Source: Alkalilimnicola ehrlichii
Lineage (GTDB): Bacteria > Pseudomonadota > Gammaproteobacteria > Nitrococcales > AK92
Direction: 5' to 3'
Length of the DNA stretch: 64,000 nt
Assembly (NCBI RefSeq): GCF_003399765.1
Contig: NZ_NFZV01000014.1
Span: forward strand, 52,609 to 116,608
Part shown: one piece after another, positions 7,948 through 16,504 of the stretch
How positions within the stretch are numbered: position 1 is the stretch's first letter
Layout of the letters: each line of letters starts with the position of its first letter
The notes under the pieces: generated by a model
Databases searched by the model: none
Told to the model about the DNA's origin: nothing
Seen by the model: only the letters and a program-made list of their open reading frames with translations
Program-made: the position numbers and the translations under genes

Positions 7948-9531
7948 TTAACGGCTCCAAATGCGGCAGTGGTGGTTATTAAAGAAGTCTTCGCTAGGGA
8001 TGGCTATCGCAATCGCCGGATCGAGATGCAGTAATCTTTCCGTGTCAACGAAACTTGGCCAAACAGGCCCATCCTCATAGTTAGGGTCGCCGTTACGGGC
8101 AAAACTTGTCCAATAGCGGATCATTCGTTCCGACAGGGCGAGCTGAGAATCGTCGGCACCACGTGCGCGGAACGCTTCGCGCTGTCCGAATAAGTAAGGC
8201 AGCTCAAAGGCATGGGCTGCGCCCAGCGCCAGTCCTGCGGGTCGTTCGGGTAGAACGGCCAAGGGGGCATCTCGGTCGGTGAATTGGTAGGCGTAGGTCG
8301 GTACATGTTCGGCGAGCTGTTGAGTTTGCATTAGGGCATTGCAGGCAAAAACCGCATCGGTGCCGATGGCGCTGAGGGCCTGCCAAACGTTGTCGTCGTA
8401 TTCTGCTAGCGGATAAGCGCGAGCGATGGCGCGGACGGCAAGGCCCCAGCTGCGGCGGTCGATTAAGTTACCGATAGCATCGCGGTAGGCAGCGGCGGGC
8501 GGCGGCGTTTCCCCTGCCAGCGCGTTGACGCCGACAAATAAAGTAAATTCGTCAAGATTGCTGCCAATGAGTGTCGGGACTGGCAGGAAGCGCCCTTCCT
8601 TCAAGGCGGCGGCGATTGAGCGCTCGGGCTGTAGTTTTGTGCCGTAATTGATAAGGATGCCGATCCCCTCGATCAGCCCTGCCTGCCGCTCCAGTACGTC
8701 CTCGGTGGCGAGCGTGCGTAAACACTCGATATCGCAGTCCTTAAAGGCTTCTCTGCCAAGCCTTTCGGCGTCGGCTAGAGATTGCTGATTGGGGGCGACC
8801 GAGCCGCTCATGATAATGGCTTTATGAAATAGCCCTTCGGTTAATGGCGAGCTCATCAAGGCGAGTATGCTTTGGCCGCCGGCGGACTCGCCAAACAGGG
8901 TGACGTTAGTCGGATCGCCGCCGAAAGCCTCGATGTTCTCTTGGACCCAAGCCAAGGCCTGTTTCTGATCCAGCAAACCATAGCCGCCCGAGCGACCGTT
9001 CTGCTCTTCGCTAAGGGCGGGATGCGCTAAAAAGCCGAAGGCGCCCAAGCGATAGTTTAGCGTGACGACGACCATGTCTTCCGCCACTAAACGAGGCGGG
9101 CTATAGGGTGTGCCGGAGCCGCTGGTGAAAGCACCGCCGTGAATCCACACCATAACGGGGTGGTTATCGCCCTTCGTAGGCGCGAACACATTGAGATACA
9201 GGCAGTCTTCTTCTGTGCTGGCGGTGCCGAGGGCGCCTCCCGGTTGCGCGCAGTCGGGTCCGAATGCCGTTGCTGCTCGTACGTTGTCCCATGCGGCCGG
9301 CGGGGTTGGTGGGGCGAAGCGATGTGTGCCGATGGGCGGCGCCGCGTAAGGAATACCCCGAAAAGCCAGCATGTTTTCGCGAGCGTCGATTTCTCCGCGT
9401 ACAAAGCCTTGCTCGGTCAAGCGCAGGAGAGGATCGTCGTGGGCTGCGGGCGTTGTCGGTTGGGCGCCGGCCGTAGCGCCGGCAATCATTAACAGGGCAA
9501 GTGTGCCAACACCGGCGCGCAAACGTTTCAT
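7948..9531 (-). CDS. Carboxylesterase (type B, COesterase family), secreted
   Basis: A 527-residue paralog of the preceding esterase, sharing the layout: EDCLYLNVFAP, WIHGGAFTSGSG, nucleophile motif GESAGG and HAFELPYLFGQ near the C-terminus. Here the N-terminus is an ordinary cleavable signal peptide (MKRLRAGVGTLALLMIAGATAGA) with no lipobox cysteine, so this copy should be periplasmic or secreted while its neighbour is membrane-anchored. An AAGGA ribosome site precedes the start. The tandem pair probably arose by duplication. The substrate is unknown. Confidence 0.9.
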   Translation of the reverse strand: MKRLRAGVGTLALLMIAGATAGAQPTTPAAHDDPLLRLTEQGFVRGEIDARENMLAFRGIPYAAPPIGTHRFAPPTPPAAWDNVRAATAFGPDCAQPGGALGTASTEEDCLYLNVFAPTKGDNHPVMVWIHGGAFTSGSGTPYSPPRLVAEDMVVVTLNYRLGAFGFLAHPALSEEQNGRSGGYGLLDQKQALAWVQENIEAFGGDPTNVTLFGESAGGQSILALMSSPLTEGLFHKAIIMSGSVAPNQQSLADAERLGREAFKDCDIECLRTLATEDVLERQAGLIEGIGILINYGTKLQPERSIAAALKEGRFLPVPTLIGSNLDEFTLFVGVNALAGETPPPAAAYRDAIGNLIDRRSWGLAVRAIARAYPLAEYDDNVWQALSAIGTDAVFACNALMQTQQLAEHVPTYAYQFTDRDAPLAVLPERPAGLALGAAHAFELPYLFGQREAFRARGADDSQLALSERMIRYWTSFARNGDPNYEDGPVWPSFVDTERLLHLDPAIAIAIPSEDFFNNHHCRIWSR

Positions 9532-9747
9532 TGTTGTTGTTCCTTATTCTGCATTAATTGGCATGAGCGTGCTGCCCGCGTCCTTGGTGTCAGGAAACCG
9601 TATTCGGCCTTGCAAGGGAGAGCGATGCGGGATGGCTAAGACGGATTATAACCGTTGCGCGAGTTTGAGACAGTGAAGAAAGCTGTCTTGTTTGCGTTCG
9701 GCAATTTGGCGTCCTGCTAGTTTGTCTTTAACCGGCGAGAACATACG

Positions 9748-9774
9748 GCGGGGCGCCAGCATGGCGCGCCCCGC
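9748..9774 (-). terminator. GC-rich hairpin after the PCu(A)C gene
   Basis: GCGGGGCGC and GCGCCCCGC form a perfect 9-base stem about 13 bases downstream of the stop codon at 9787, the end of the heme operon. No strong U-run follows on the minus strand, so it may terminate imperfectly or just stabilise the transcript end. Confidence 0.5.
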
Positions 9775-9786
9775 GGGGATCGTAAT

Positions 9787-10254
9787 CTAGTGGTGGCGAT
9801 GGTGGTGGCGCGAGCGGCTGGGGTGGCGCACTTCGGCTTGCACCGTTAGCTGTTCTTCGCCGTCGAACTGTAGCGTTAACGGCACGGTTTGACCTGCCTC
9901 AAGCGGTTCCCGCACCCCGAGTAACATGATGTGCAGACCGCCCGGCTCCAGCGCTACCTGACTGTCTGCGGGAAGCTCGATGTATTCGACTTGACGCATA
10001 CGCATGACGCCATCCTCGTGTAGATGGGTATGTAGCTCGACGGTCTGTGCCACCGGAGTGGCAGCACCGACTAAGCGCCGATCGCCCTCTCCTGTGTTAC
10101 GCAGCACAAGATAGGCCGCGCTGTTTTCTGTGCCGGGCGGGGTGGCACGGGCGTAGGCACCGGATGCTTCTAGTGTTTCGCTTGCGGCGGGAGCCGAAAA
10201 AACACACATCATAATGGCCAATGGCCCGGCAAATGCTCTCAACGCTTGCTTCAT
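9787..10254 (-). CDS. Periplasmic PCu(A)C-type copper-binding protein (DUF461)
   Basis: A 155-residue periplasmic protein of the PCu(A)C family, known copper chaperones that often feed cytochrome oxidase assembly. A signal peptide ends at SAPAASA. The body shows the family pattern: AYARATPPGTENSAAYL near the mature N-terminus, then the copper site spread over HTHLHEDGVMRMR and LEPGGLHIMLLG, which supply the Met and His ligands. The protein ends in a His-rich tail (RHHHRHH), an additional potential metal site. It lies 81 bases after hmuV on the same strand and may be co-transcribed with the heme transporter, linking copper and heme supply. Confidence 0.85.
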   Translation of the reverse strand: MKQALRAFAGPLAIMMCVFSAPAASETLEASGAYARATPPGTENSAAYLVLRNTGEGDRRLVGAATPVAQTVELHTHLHEDGVMRMRQVEYIELPADSQVALEPGGLHIMLLGVREPLEAGQTVPLTLQFDGEEQLTVQAEVRHPSRSRHHHRHH

Positions 10255-10335
10255 GGGTAGCTCTCCAGGTTGTGTGGCAGATAAAACGTTAAGTCAAAAG
10301 AAAGCGGTTGTTTGGGGTGAGCGTTTATCTCCTGT

Positions 10336-11115
10336 CTAGTCCTGTTCCAATACGAGTAGGCCCGCCTGCGCGGGGTGAGGTACGACTTCTAGGTTTGCTT
10401 GGTAGACGGCTCGAAGGTTGTCGGCCGTGAGCGTGGCGCCGACGCTGCCGTGTGCGTAGATGCGTCCTTGGCTCAACAAGCAGATTTCGTCGGCATAGCG
10501 AGCTGCGATATTGAGGTCGTGCAGAACGGCGATAACAATGCCGCCGGCCTTAGCGATACGTTTGGCGATCTTGAGTACGGCGGTTCGTTGCCCAAGGTCG
10601 AGGCTTGCGGTCGGTTCGTCGAGCAGAAGCAGCGGCGGGTACGCACCCCAGAGGTCGGGGCGCGGGCCGATTTGGGCGAGAACGCGGGCCAGGTGAACAC
10701 GCTGTGCTTCGCCGCCGGAGAGGGTTAGGTACGAACGGCTGGCAGCGTGGCCGAGCCCCACGTGTTCCAGGCATTCGCGCGCCACGGCTTGGTTTAGTGC
10801 GCGCGGCGTTAGGTGCGGGCTGCGACCCAGCTCCACGACATCGCGGACGCTAAAAGCCGCTGCGAGCTGAAACTGTTGTGGTAGAAAGCCCCGCACTTGC
10901 GCCAGGTCTCGGGTTTTCCACCGCTCAAGAGGCTTATCGTAGAGTCTGATTCGACCGCGTGGCTTCGGGTTTACCAGCGCCGATAGTAGGGTCGTTTTGC
11001 CGGCGCCGTTAGGGCCTACCAGCGCCATGAGGCAGCCTCCGGCCACGGCCAGGTCGGCTATCTCAAGTAGTGTGCGCCCGCTTTTGCGTACCACGAGTTC
11101 TTGAATCTCAAGCAT
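10336..11115 (-). CDS. hmuV: Heme ABC transporter ATP-binding protein
   Basis: A 259-residue cytoplasmic ATPase that drives heme (or iron-chelate) import. It has Walker A GPNGAGKTTLL, the signature LSGGEAQRVHLARVLAQ and Walker B LLLLDEPTASLD followed by the switch histidine region VLHDLNIAARYAD. The wording of the signature and its position in a receptor-HemS-HmuT-HmuU operon favour HmuV over a siderophore ATPase. Its start overlaps the end of the permease gene by 8 bases, indicating translational coupling. Confidence 0.88.
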   Translation of the reverse strand: MLEIQELVVRKSGRTLLEIADLAVAGGCLMALVGPNGAGKTTLLSALVNPKPRGRIRLYDKPLERWKTRDLAQVRGFLPQQFQLAAAFSVRDVVELGRSPHLTPRALNQAVARECLEHVGLGHAASRSYLTLSGGEAQRVHLARVLAQIGPRPDLWGAYPPLLLLDEPTASLDLGQRTAVLKIAKRIAKAGGIVIAVLHDLNIAARYADEICLLSQGRIYAHGSVGATLTADNLRAVYQANLEVVPHPAQAGLLVLEQD

Positions 11116-12172
11116 ACGCTAAGGCCCTCACACGCTGTCGCAGCAACGCGATGAAAAACGGCGCTCCCAGCAGCGCCGTGAGCACACCGATGGGCAGCTC
11201 GGTCGGTGCAACCAGTACGCGCGCCAACACATCGGCCAAGCTTAGGAGAACGGCGCCCATGAGCATGCAGGTAGGCAGTTGCCAAGCATGATTCGGCCCA
11301 ACCAGGAGCCGTGCCAGATTAGGTACGACCAGGCCGACGAAACCGATTACGCCGCAGAAGGCGACGACGACGCCCACCGCCAGGGCGCTAAGCAATAGTA
11401 GCAGGAGCTTTAAGCGCGCCACCTCGAAACCCAGACAGGCGGCATCGCCTTCGCTGAGCAATAAGGCGTTGAGCGGCTTTACTAGGCGCGGGGTCATGGC
11501 GATCAGAAGTGCAAGTACGCCGCCGGCGACGAATACTTTGGTCCAGCTGGCGGAGGCCAGGCTGCCTAGCGTCCAGACAGTGAAATTGCGTAACTGATCG
11601 TCGGTCGCCGTATACACCAAAAGGCCTATGCCGGCTCCGGCGAGGGCGTTTACGGCGATTCCTGCCAACAGTAGGTGACTGGCATCCATTTGCCCGCGGT
11701 AGTTAGCGAGGCGGAGTACCAACAGCATCGCCGACAAGGCGCCAAGGAAGGCGAACGCGGGGACAAACCATATTGCCAGCGCTGCCGCGATGCCCGAAAA
11801 CAGGACATTGCCGAGGATCATGGCCAGGGCTGCGGCCAGCGCCGCGCCCGCCGACGTGCCGATCAGGCCGGGGTCGGCTAAGGGGTTGCGAAATAAGGTC
11901 TGCATGAGCGCGCCCGCCATGCCGAGTATGGCACCGACAATGAGCGCCATCAGCACGCGGGGTAGCCTGATTTCCATCAGGATGGCGTACTGAAACGGGT
12001 CGGCAGCCCGCTCTAGGCCGCCAGCCTGGGCGATAACGGCGACGACCTCGTTCAGCGTTAATGGAACGGCGCCCTGGGCAAGGGCAAACAACGGGCTAAC
12101 GATGGTGGCGGCGATCAGCATCAGGATGAGTGGGCCTCGCGCTGCGCCGGGGTTACGGGCGTCCAGACTCAC
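11108..12172 (-). CDS. hmuU: Heme ABC transporter permease (FecCD family)
   Basis: A 354-residue inner-membrane permease of the FecCD/BtuC family with about ten hydrophobic segments. Family blocks seen include EIRLPRVLMALIVGAILGMAG (first part), QTLFRNPLADPGLIGTSAGAA and, late, CGVIGFVGLVVPNLAR. It forms the channel with HmuV ATPase subunits and receives ligand from HmuT. The start overlaps the stop of hmuT by ATGA, so the two are translationally coupled. Confidence 0.9.
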   Translation of the reverse strand: MSLDARNPGAARGPLILMLIAATIVSPLFALAQGAVPLTLNEVVAVIAQAGGLERAADPFQYAILMEIRLPRVLMALIVGAILGMAGALMQTLFRNPLADPGLIGTSAGAALAAALAMILGNVLFSGIAAALAIWFVPAFAFLGALSAMLLVLRLANYRGQMDASHLLLAGIAVNALAGAGIGLLVYTATDDQLRNFTVWTLGSLASASWTKVFVAGGVLALLIAMTPRLVKPLNALLLSEGDAACLGFEVARLKLLLLLLSALAVGVVVAFCGVIGFVGLVVPNLARLLVGPNHAWQLPTCMLMGAVLLSLADVLARVLVAPTELPIGVLTALLGAPFFIALLRQRVRALAYA

Positions 12173-12999
12173 GGTGTTGCTGCCTCCAGGCTAGCCCGGA
12201 TGGCGTCGATGCAGCTCGGCGTACTGAGGCCCATGCCGCCGCTGATACAGTGCCCGTCGACGACATGCCACTGCCTGTTGCGTGCAGCCGGAGTACGGTT
12301 AACGCCGGGTAGGCCGAGGATGACGGGGGTGCCATCCGCTTGTAGGGCATCGCCGAGCATTAGCAGCACCTCGGGTGCGCTGCCCATAATCGCTTCCGGA
12401 CTGAGTAGCTGATAGCCGGTGTGGCGGGTAACGTTGCGGCCGCCAGCCAGTTCGATCATGGCGGCGACGGTGGTGTCGCGGCCGGCTACGAGCAGGGGGC
12501 GGCCGCCGCCGCCGAGCACGAACAGGGCTTTCCGCCCCTGAGCTTGAGCGCTGCCTGTACTGGCCTCGGCAAGCTCGGCGCGGTAACGCTCGATCAGTGC
12601 CGGCGCGGCGTCCTGGCGTGCGAGCGCTTCGGCCACTTCGGTAATGCGTGCGGGGATTTCCAGCAAGCTCCATTCGCCCGGAAAAAACTGTACGTTGATG
12701 CCGACTGCCTGCAGCTGGTGCGCCATCTCAGGCGTTGCTCGGCCGTCCATTATCCAGACGTCCGTAGGACGAAACGCCAGCACGCTTTCGGCGGAGGTTT
12801 GGCGCGGCCCCCGTAGGCGCGGTAGCTCGGCGGCGCCTGGGATATGGTCCACATAACCGTGCACGCCGACCACTGTGTCGCCAGCGTCAAGCGCAAAGAC
12901 GATTTCGGTAAGCTGATGGCCGATGACGACCAGCCGCTGTTCGGCCGCGAGACAGCCGGTTGCGAGCGCCATACCGATCAACCCTATGAGCGCTCTCAT
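12169..12999 (-). CDS. hmuT: Heme ABC transporter periplasmic binding protein
   Basis: A 276-residue class III (BtuF/HmuT-type) binding protein. A signal peptide ends near CLA at residue 18. The two lobes are visible as RLVVIGHQLTEIVFAL followed by GDTVVGV, then ELPRLRGPRQTSAESVLAFRPT, which parallels the HmuT pattern of a conserved arginine/loop before the VLAFRP strand. The C-terminal lobe contains LSPEAIMGSAPEVLLML. It overlaps the upstream HemS-like gene by ATGA. Heme as ligand is inferred from the operon. Confidence 0.85.
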   Translation of the reverse strand: MRALIGLIGMALATGCLAAEQRLVVIGHQLTEIVFALDAGDTVVGVHGYVDHIPGAAELPRLRGPRQTSAESVLAFRPTDVWIMDGRATPEMAHQLQAVGINVQFFPGEWSLLEIPARITEVAEALARQDAAPALIERYRAELAEASTGSAQAQGRKALFVLGGGGRPLLVAGRDTTVAAMIELAGGRNVTRHTGYQLLSPEAIMGSAPEVLLMLGDALQADGTPVILGLPGVNRTPAARNRQWHVVDGHCISGGMGLSTPSCIDAIRASLEAATP

Positions 13000-13865
13000 C
13001 GTTGCTGCTCCTTCGCGACCGGTTTGCAGCCGAACCAGCTATTGTCGGCCTGGGAGCAGATACCGCTGTCCCAGACTAAGGGCGATCGCCAGGCGGCGAG
13101 CCGGGTATGTAACTTGAACGTCGGATGGTGTGCATGCAGCACGCCGCTGCTTGAGTCGTGGTTTACCCGCGTTGGCGCGCATACGACGTCGAGCCCCACG
13201 TTGGGGCGTTGGGCACGGAACCGTACGGGCAGCGCCGCTTTATGCCAACGGGTTAAGCATTCGATCGCTCCTTGAGCGGCCGGAGTGTCGCCGGGGTAGC
13301 TTACGGCAGGCGGGCGATAAGCCGGTGTCGACGGTTGCCAAACGCGGCTTTGGTACGGGCTGCGGTAACGTTCGGCGAGCGCAACCAGTTCTCGTTCGTA
13401 GCGCTTATAAAGCACCAGTAATTTGCAAATCCCGTTGCCTTCCGCATCGAACAGTTGCAGGTGGCGCTCGCGGCCGTGCGGCCCTTGTGGATCGATAACG
13501 GCATACAGCGAATCGATGGCCGATAGAGCTAGCCGTAACTGTACTTTTTCTGCTGTGAGGGTCAGCCAGCCGTCTTTTATGTCGTGGCTCAGCTCGGCGG
13601 CGATGGCAATGGCAACACCGGCATGATGGGGAACCGCTATCAGAATTTTACCCAGTGCGGTCATGCTGGCGAGGATGGCGTCGCGCTCGCCGGCAAGCCG
13701 GGTTGCGGCCTTGCCGCAGCGGCTGGCGGCTAAACAGGCCTCGGGAAGTCGCATGGCGGCCGCCGCTTGAGGTTGGTGTAAATGGGGCGTGGCGGCTGCT
13801 AGAGCCCGCCAGGTGGCGAGAATCGCCTCGGGGTTGTGACGGGAAACGTTGTTCATGGACAGCAT
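12996..13865 (-). CDS. HemS/ChuX-family heme-utilisation protein, single domain plus tail
   Basis: A 289-residue cytoplasmic protein. Residues about 10-175 match one HemS/HmuS (hemin-degrading or heme-trafficking) unit: MRLPEACLAASRCGKAATRL at the start, GWLTLTAEKVQLRLAL in the middle, and the strand LFDAEGNGICKLLVLYKR that parallels the family's FFDADGDAVHKVY. Classical HemS carries two such units. Here the second half is replaced by a Pro/Arg-rich stretch without recognisable repeat. The start at 13865 (ATGCTGTCC) lies 11 bases after the receptor stop with a GAGAG ribosome site. It should receive heme delivered by HmuTUV. Whether it degrades or only stores heme cannot be told. Confidence 0.7.
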   Translation of the reverse strand: MLSMNNVSRHNPEAILATWRALAAATPHLHQPQAAAAMRLPEACLAASRCGKAATRLAGERDAILASMTALGKILIAVPHHAGVAIAIAAELSHDIKDGWLTLTAEKVQLRLALSAIDSLYAVIDPQGPHGRERHLQLFDAEGNGICKLLVLYKRYERELVALAERYRSPYQSRVWQPSTPAYRPPAVSYPGDTPAAQGAIECLTRWHKAALPVRFRAQRPNVGLDVVCAPTRVNHDSSSGVLHAHHPTFKLHTRLAAWRSPLVWDSGICSQADNSWFGCKPVAKEQQR

Positions 13866-13876
13866 GGTTTGCTCTC

Positions 13877-15787
13877 TTAACGGGTTTGCCAGCGGATGCC
13901 CGCCCAGTAGTAACGGGTGCCGGGGTCGGTGGTTATCGAGCGCGCGGCGGTATCGGGGTCGGCCCGGTCGAGCAGGTTGTCGATGCCGGCGAATACGCGC
14001 CACTGCCTGCGCAGGAGCCGTTCCGCGTATAGGTCCAGGCGGGCGTAGTTGCGGTCGACCGGTTCGATCCCAGGCCCTTCGTTGTTATAGAAATCGACGA
14101 TGCGTAGAGCGCGCAGCTCTGTGCGCCAGTTGCTTGCTTGCATGCCTACGGTCGCTTTCCCGCTATGGCGGGCGCGTCCGGTCAGCCTGGCGTCGGAGTC
14201 GCGGTCGCGGGCATCGAGGTAGTCGTAACGCAGGCTGATGTCCAGCCAATCGGTGATGCGTTGCGCTATGGCGGCTTCGAGGCCGCGCAGGCGGGCGCGT
14301 TCGACGTTGCGATACTGGAGCACGTTTAGGCCGTCGCGGACCTCGCCGGTACGCTCGCTGGCGATGAGATCGTCTACGTGGCTTTCGTACACGCCGATGT
14401 CCAGCGAGCCGTCGCGCCGTAGCCAACGCCAACCGATGTCGGTCATGCGGGCTGTTTCCGGCTCCAGTTCCGGATTGCCGGTGATCAGCGAGTTGCCGCG
14501 CACGAAGCTGCTGTACTGTTCCAAGCTTGACGGGGCACGAAAGCCCGTGCCGTAGTTGACGCGCAGCTGAGCGTTGCCTAACTGCCACGTCGCACCGGCT
14601 CGCGGATTAACGGTTGAGCCGAAATCGGAGTAATCGTCGTAACGAACGCCGAAGATGGCGTTGACGTTTGCCGGCAGTCGCCACTCGTTTTGTGCCAGCA
14701 GGTAATGATTATCTCGCTCGGCTTTCCGGCTATTGGTGTTGATGTCGATAACTTCCCGCAGGCCGCCGGCGCTCAAACTCAACAGGTGTGCTCCCAATTG
14801 CCGATTCATGCGCGCGTCGAGTTGCGTCAGCCGAAAGTCGGTGGTTTCGATCAGGTTAGGCTGTCGACGGGCGGCGCCGTCGGTATGCGAATGGCCCAGT
14901 GCAAGGTGATAGTCGAGGGTTTCGGTGGGCGTGCCGTTAAGACGCAGCCCTGCGAAGTGTCTTTCTTCGCGCTCGATGCCCGAATAGGTCGAGCCGGGAG
15001 CCGGTCCGCGCGGCGCTATATAGCGGGTGCCGCTATCGTCTTGATCCTGGTATTCCAGCGACCATTCCAGCCAATGTTGGCTAGCCAGATCGGCGTGGCC
15101 GCGATAGCTAAAGGCGGCTAATGTGTGCTCGTTTAAGCGATCCTGAGGCGAATTCCGTTCCGCTACCGCAGCGCGGGTACGGTATTCGCCGTTGAGCCAA
15201 TGCGACGTGCCGGCGCTGACAAGGCCGACGCCGATGGATGTTTGTACGGTATCGCGGCCGGCGCCCTCCGCGCTGCCTGCGACAATGCGCAGATCGGCCT
15301 CGCCGTTTGCTTGGGCTCGACGGGTAATGATATTGACGACGCCGCCGAGGGCGTCGGCGCCGTAAAGCGCTGACATCGGCCCGCGAATGACTTCGATCCG
15401 CTCGATCTCGCTGACCGCGAGCGTTGCCAGGTTCTGGCCGCCGAAGCGGCTGGCTCTGCGTTGGCCGTCGACGAGTACCAAGGTCTGGTTGGCACCGAAG
15501 CCGCGTAGGCGGACGGACTCCGTGCTGCCGGAGGAAAAGGTGGCGGTGCCGGTTGCGAACCGCAGCAGTTCCGTAACGGAACTGCCGGAGAAAGTCTCTA
15601 TCGTTGCGCGGTCGATGACTTCGACAGGTGCGATCACGTCCTGAATCGGATGTTCTCTGCCGACGGCGGTGACGACCACGGCGGGCAAATGAGCCGACGT
15701 CGACTCGCTGGAAGGAGCGGCTTGCGCCACCCCGGTTAATGCGATGCCGGTTATAAGACTGGCGAACGCAACAGCAGGTGCGTACAT
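13877..15787 (-). CDS. TonB-dependent outer-membrane receptor, heme operon
   Basis: A 636-residue receptor opening the hmu operon. The start at 15787 gives a clean signal peptide (MYAPAVAFASLITGIALTG then VAQA). A TonB box (LPAVVVTAVG), plug motifs LRGFGANQTLVLVDGQR and VIRGPMSALYGADALGG, and a barrel ending in a terminal aromatic segment (YYWAGIRWQTR) follow. It has FRAP (GTGFRAPSS) and NPELEPE boxes, but unlike the receptor at 3116 there is no histidine between them. Position directly before the HemS-like and HmuTUV genes supports heme or an iron chelate as ligand. The roughly 170-base leader contains small hairpins (for example GTAGGC/GCCTAC) but no Fur box that I could find. Confidence 0.88.
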   Translation of the reverse strand: MYAPAVAFASLITGIALTGVAQAAPSSESTSAHLPAVVVTAVGREHPIQDVIAPVEVIDRATIETFSGSSVTELLRFATGTATFSSGSTESVRLRGFGANQTLVLVDGQRRASRFGGQNLATLAVSEIERIEVIRGPMSALYGADALGGVVNIITRRAQANGEADLRIVAGSAEGAGRDTVQTSIGVGLVSAGTSHWLNGEYRTRAAVAERNSPQDRLNEHTLAAFSYRGHADLASQHWLEWSLEYQDQDDSGTRYIAPRGPAPGSTYSGIEREERHFAGLRLNGTPTETLDYHLALGHSHTDGAARRQPNLIETTDFRLTQLDARMNRQLGAHLLSLSAGGLREVIDINTNSRKAERDNHYLLAQNEWRLPANVNAIFGVRYDDYSDFGSTVNPRAGATWQLGNAQLRVNYGTGFRAPSSLEQYSSFVRGNSLITGNPELEPETARMTDIGWRWLRRDGSLDIGVYESHVDDLIASERTGEVRDGLNVLQYRNVERARLRGLEAAIAQRITDWLDISLRYDYLDARDRDSDARLTGRARHSGKATVGMQASNWRTELRALRIVDFYNNEGPGIEPVDRNYARLDLYAERLLRRQWRVFAGIDNLLDRADPDTAARSITTDPGTRYYWAGIRWQTR

Positions 15788-15954
15788 GGATCTGAATCCT
15801 CTCGCTGGAAGGTGCGGCCGGTGCCAGCGGGCGCTTCGCACGCGCCGGCATCGGCGGCAGGTAGGCCCTGCGGCCTACTGTCGGGATTCGGAGTGCCGCC
15901 AACGGCTATGCAACCGAGCATGCGGCGGCAAGCAAGTGGCGGTGCTCCGAAAGC

Positions 15955-16359
15955 TCAGCCGATAGCGAGAGGAGAGGGCGGGTCGCGAGGGCGGGGAAGG
16001 AGAAAACTAGCGGCGGAGAAGCCGTGTGCCGTCGGCGCGCGCGCTAACGGCAGTGCCACCTGCGGATTACCGAGCGCTGCACTGGAGCCGGCGATGCCCG
16101 GCATAGCCGCACAGGCGGGGCAGCTTCCGCTGTCGTCGTACTCCAGCGTGTGCTCGGCCAGCAGGTCTTCGTAACTGACTTCGGCGGTCCGGCCGCCAAG
16201 CTCGCTGCACAGTGCGCCGTTAAGTGCGAATAATGGGTTTGCTTGGGAAACGCTAATACACAGGGCGGGGGGTAACAAGAACGGCAAAATCAGCAAGACG
16301 GCGATTAAACGCCGTGCCAGCGTCTGGCGACGATGTATTTGCCGAGGAAGTCCCTGCAT
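15955..16359 (-). CDS. DUF2946-like small exported protein
   Basis: A 134-residue protein with a hydrophobic N-terminal segment (LIAVLLILPFLLPPALC) acting as signal or anchor, a central CPACAAMPG motif with paired cysteines, and a C-terminal proline-arginine stretch (RPRDPPSP). This layout resembles DUF2946 proteins, which are often found beside TonB receptors or copper genes. The start at 16359 is chosen because it directly precedes the basic/hydrophobic signal. It lies upstream of the heme receptor on the same strand and may lead the operon. Function is unknown; metal binding through CPAC is inference. Confidence 0.6.
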   Translation of the reverse strand: MQGLPRQIHRRQTLARRLIAVLLILPFLLPPALCISVSQANPLFALNGALCSELGGRTAEVSYEDLLAEHTLEYDDSGSCPACAAMPGIAGSSAALGNPQVALPLARAPTAHGFSAASFLLPRPRDPPSPLAIG

Positions 16360-16504
16360 TTTTGTGCTTCTTCGTTCCCGCGAAGTTGTGCTAAGCACCA
16401 TGGCCAGCGGGCAAAACGCTACAACAGGATCTCGTTCATTGCAAGCGACGGCGTGTGAGGGCTCGGCAGCGCTAGGCCAAGCCCTGCGATACGCAGCGAC
16501 TTAG

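Noticed and set aside
15108..15902. A 264-codon frame overlapping the heme receptor start in another frame
   Set aside because: Arg/Pro-rich shadow of the receptor gene, which has full signal peptide and plug motifs.
15788..15954. Cobalamin riboswitch in the leader of the heme receptor
   Set aside because: Small hairpins and a GAATCCCGACAG string looked suggestive, but the B12 box and the GGTG-AA-CC core are not present.
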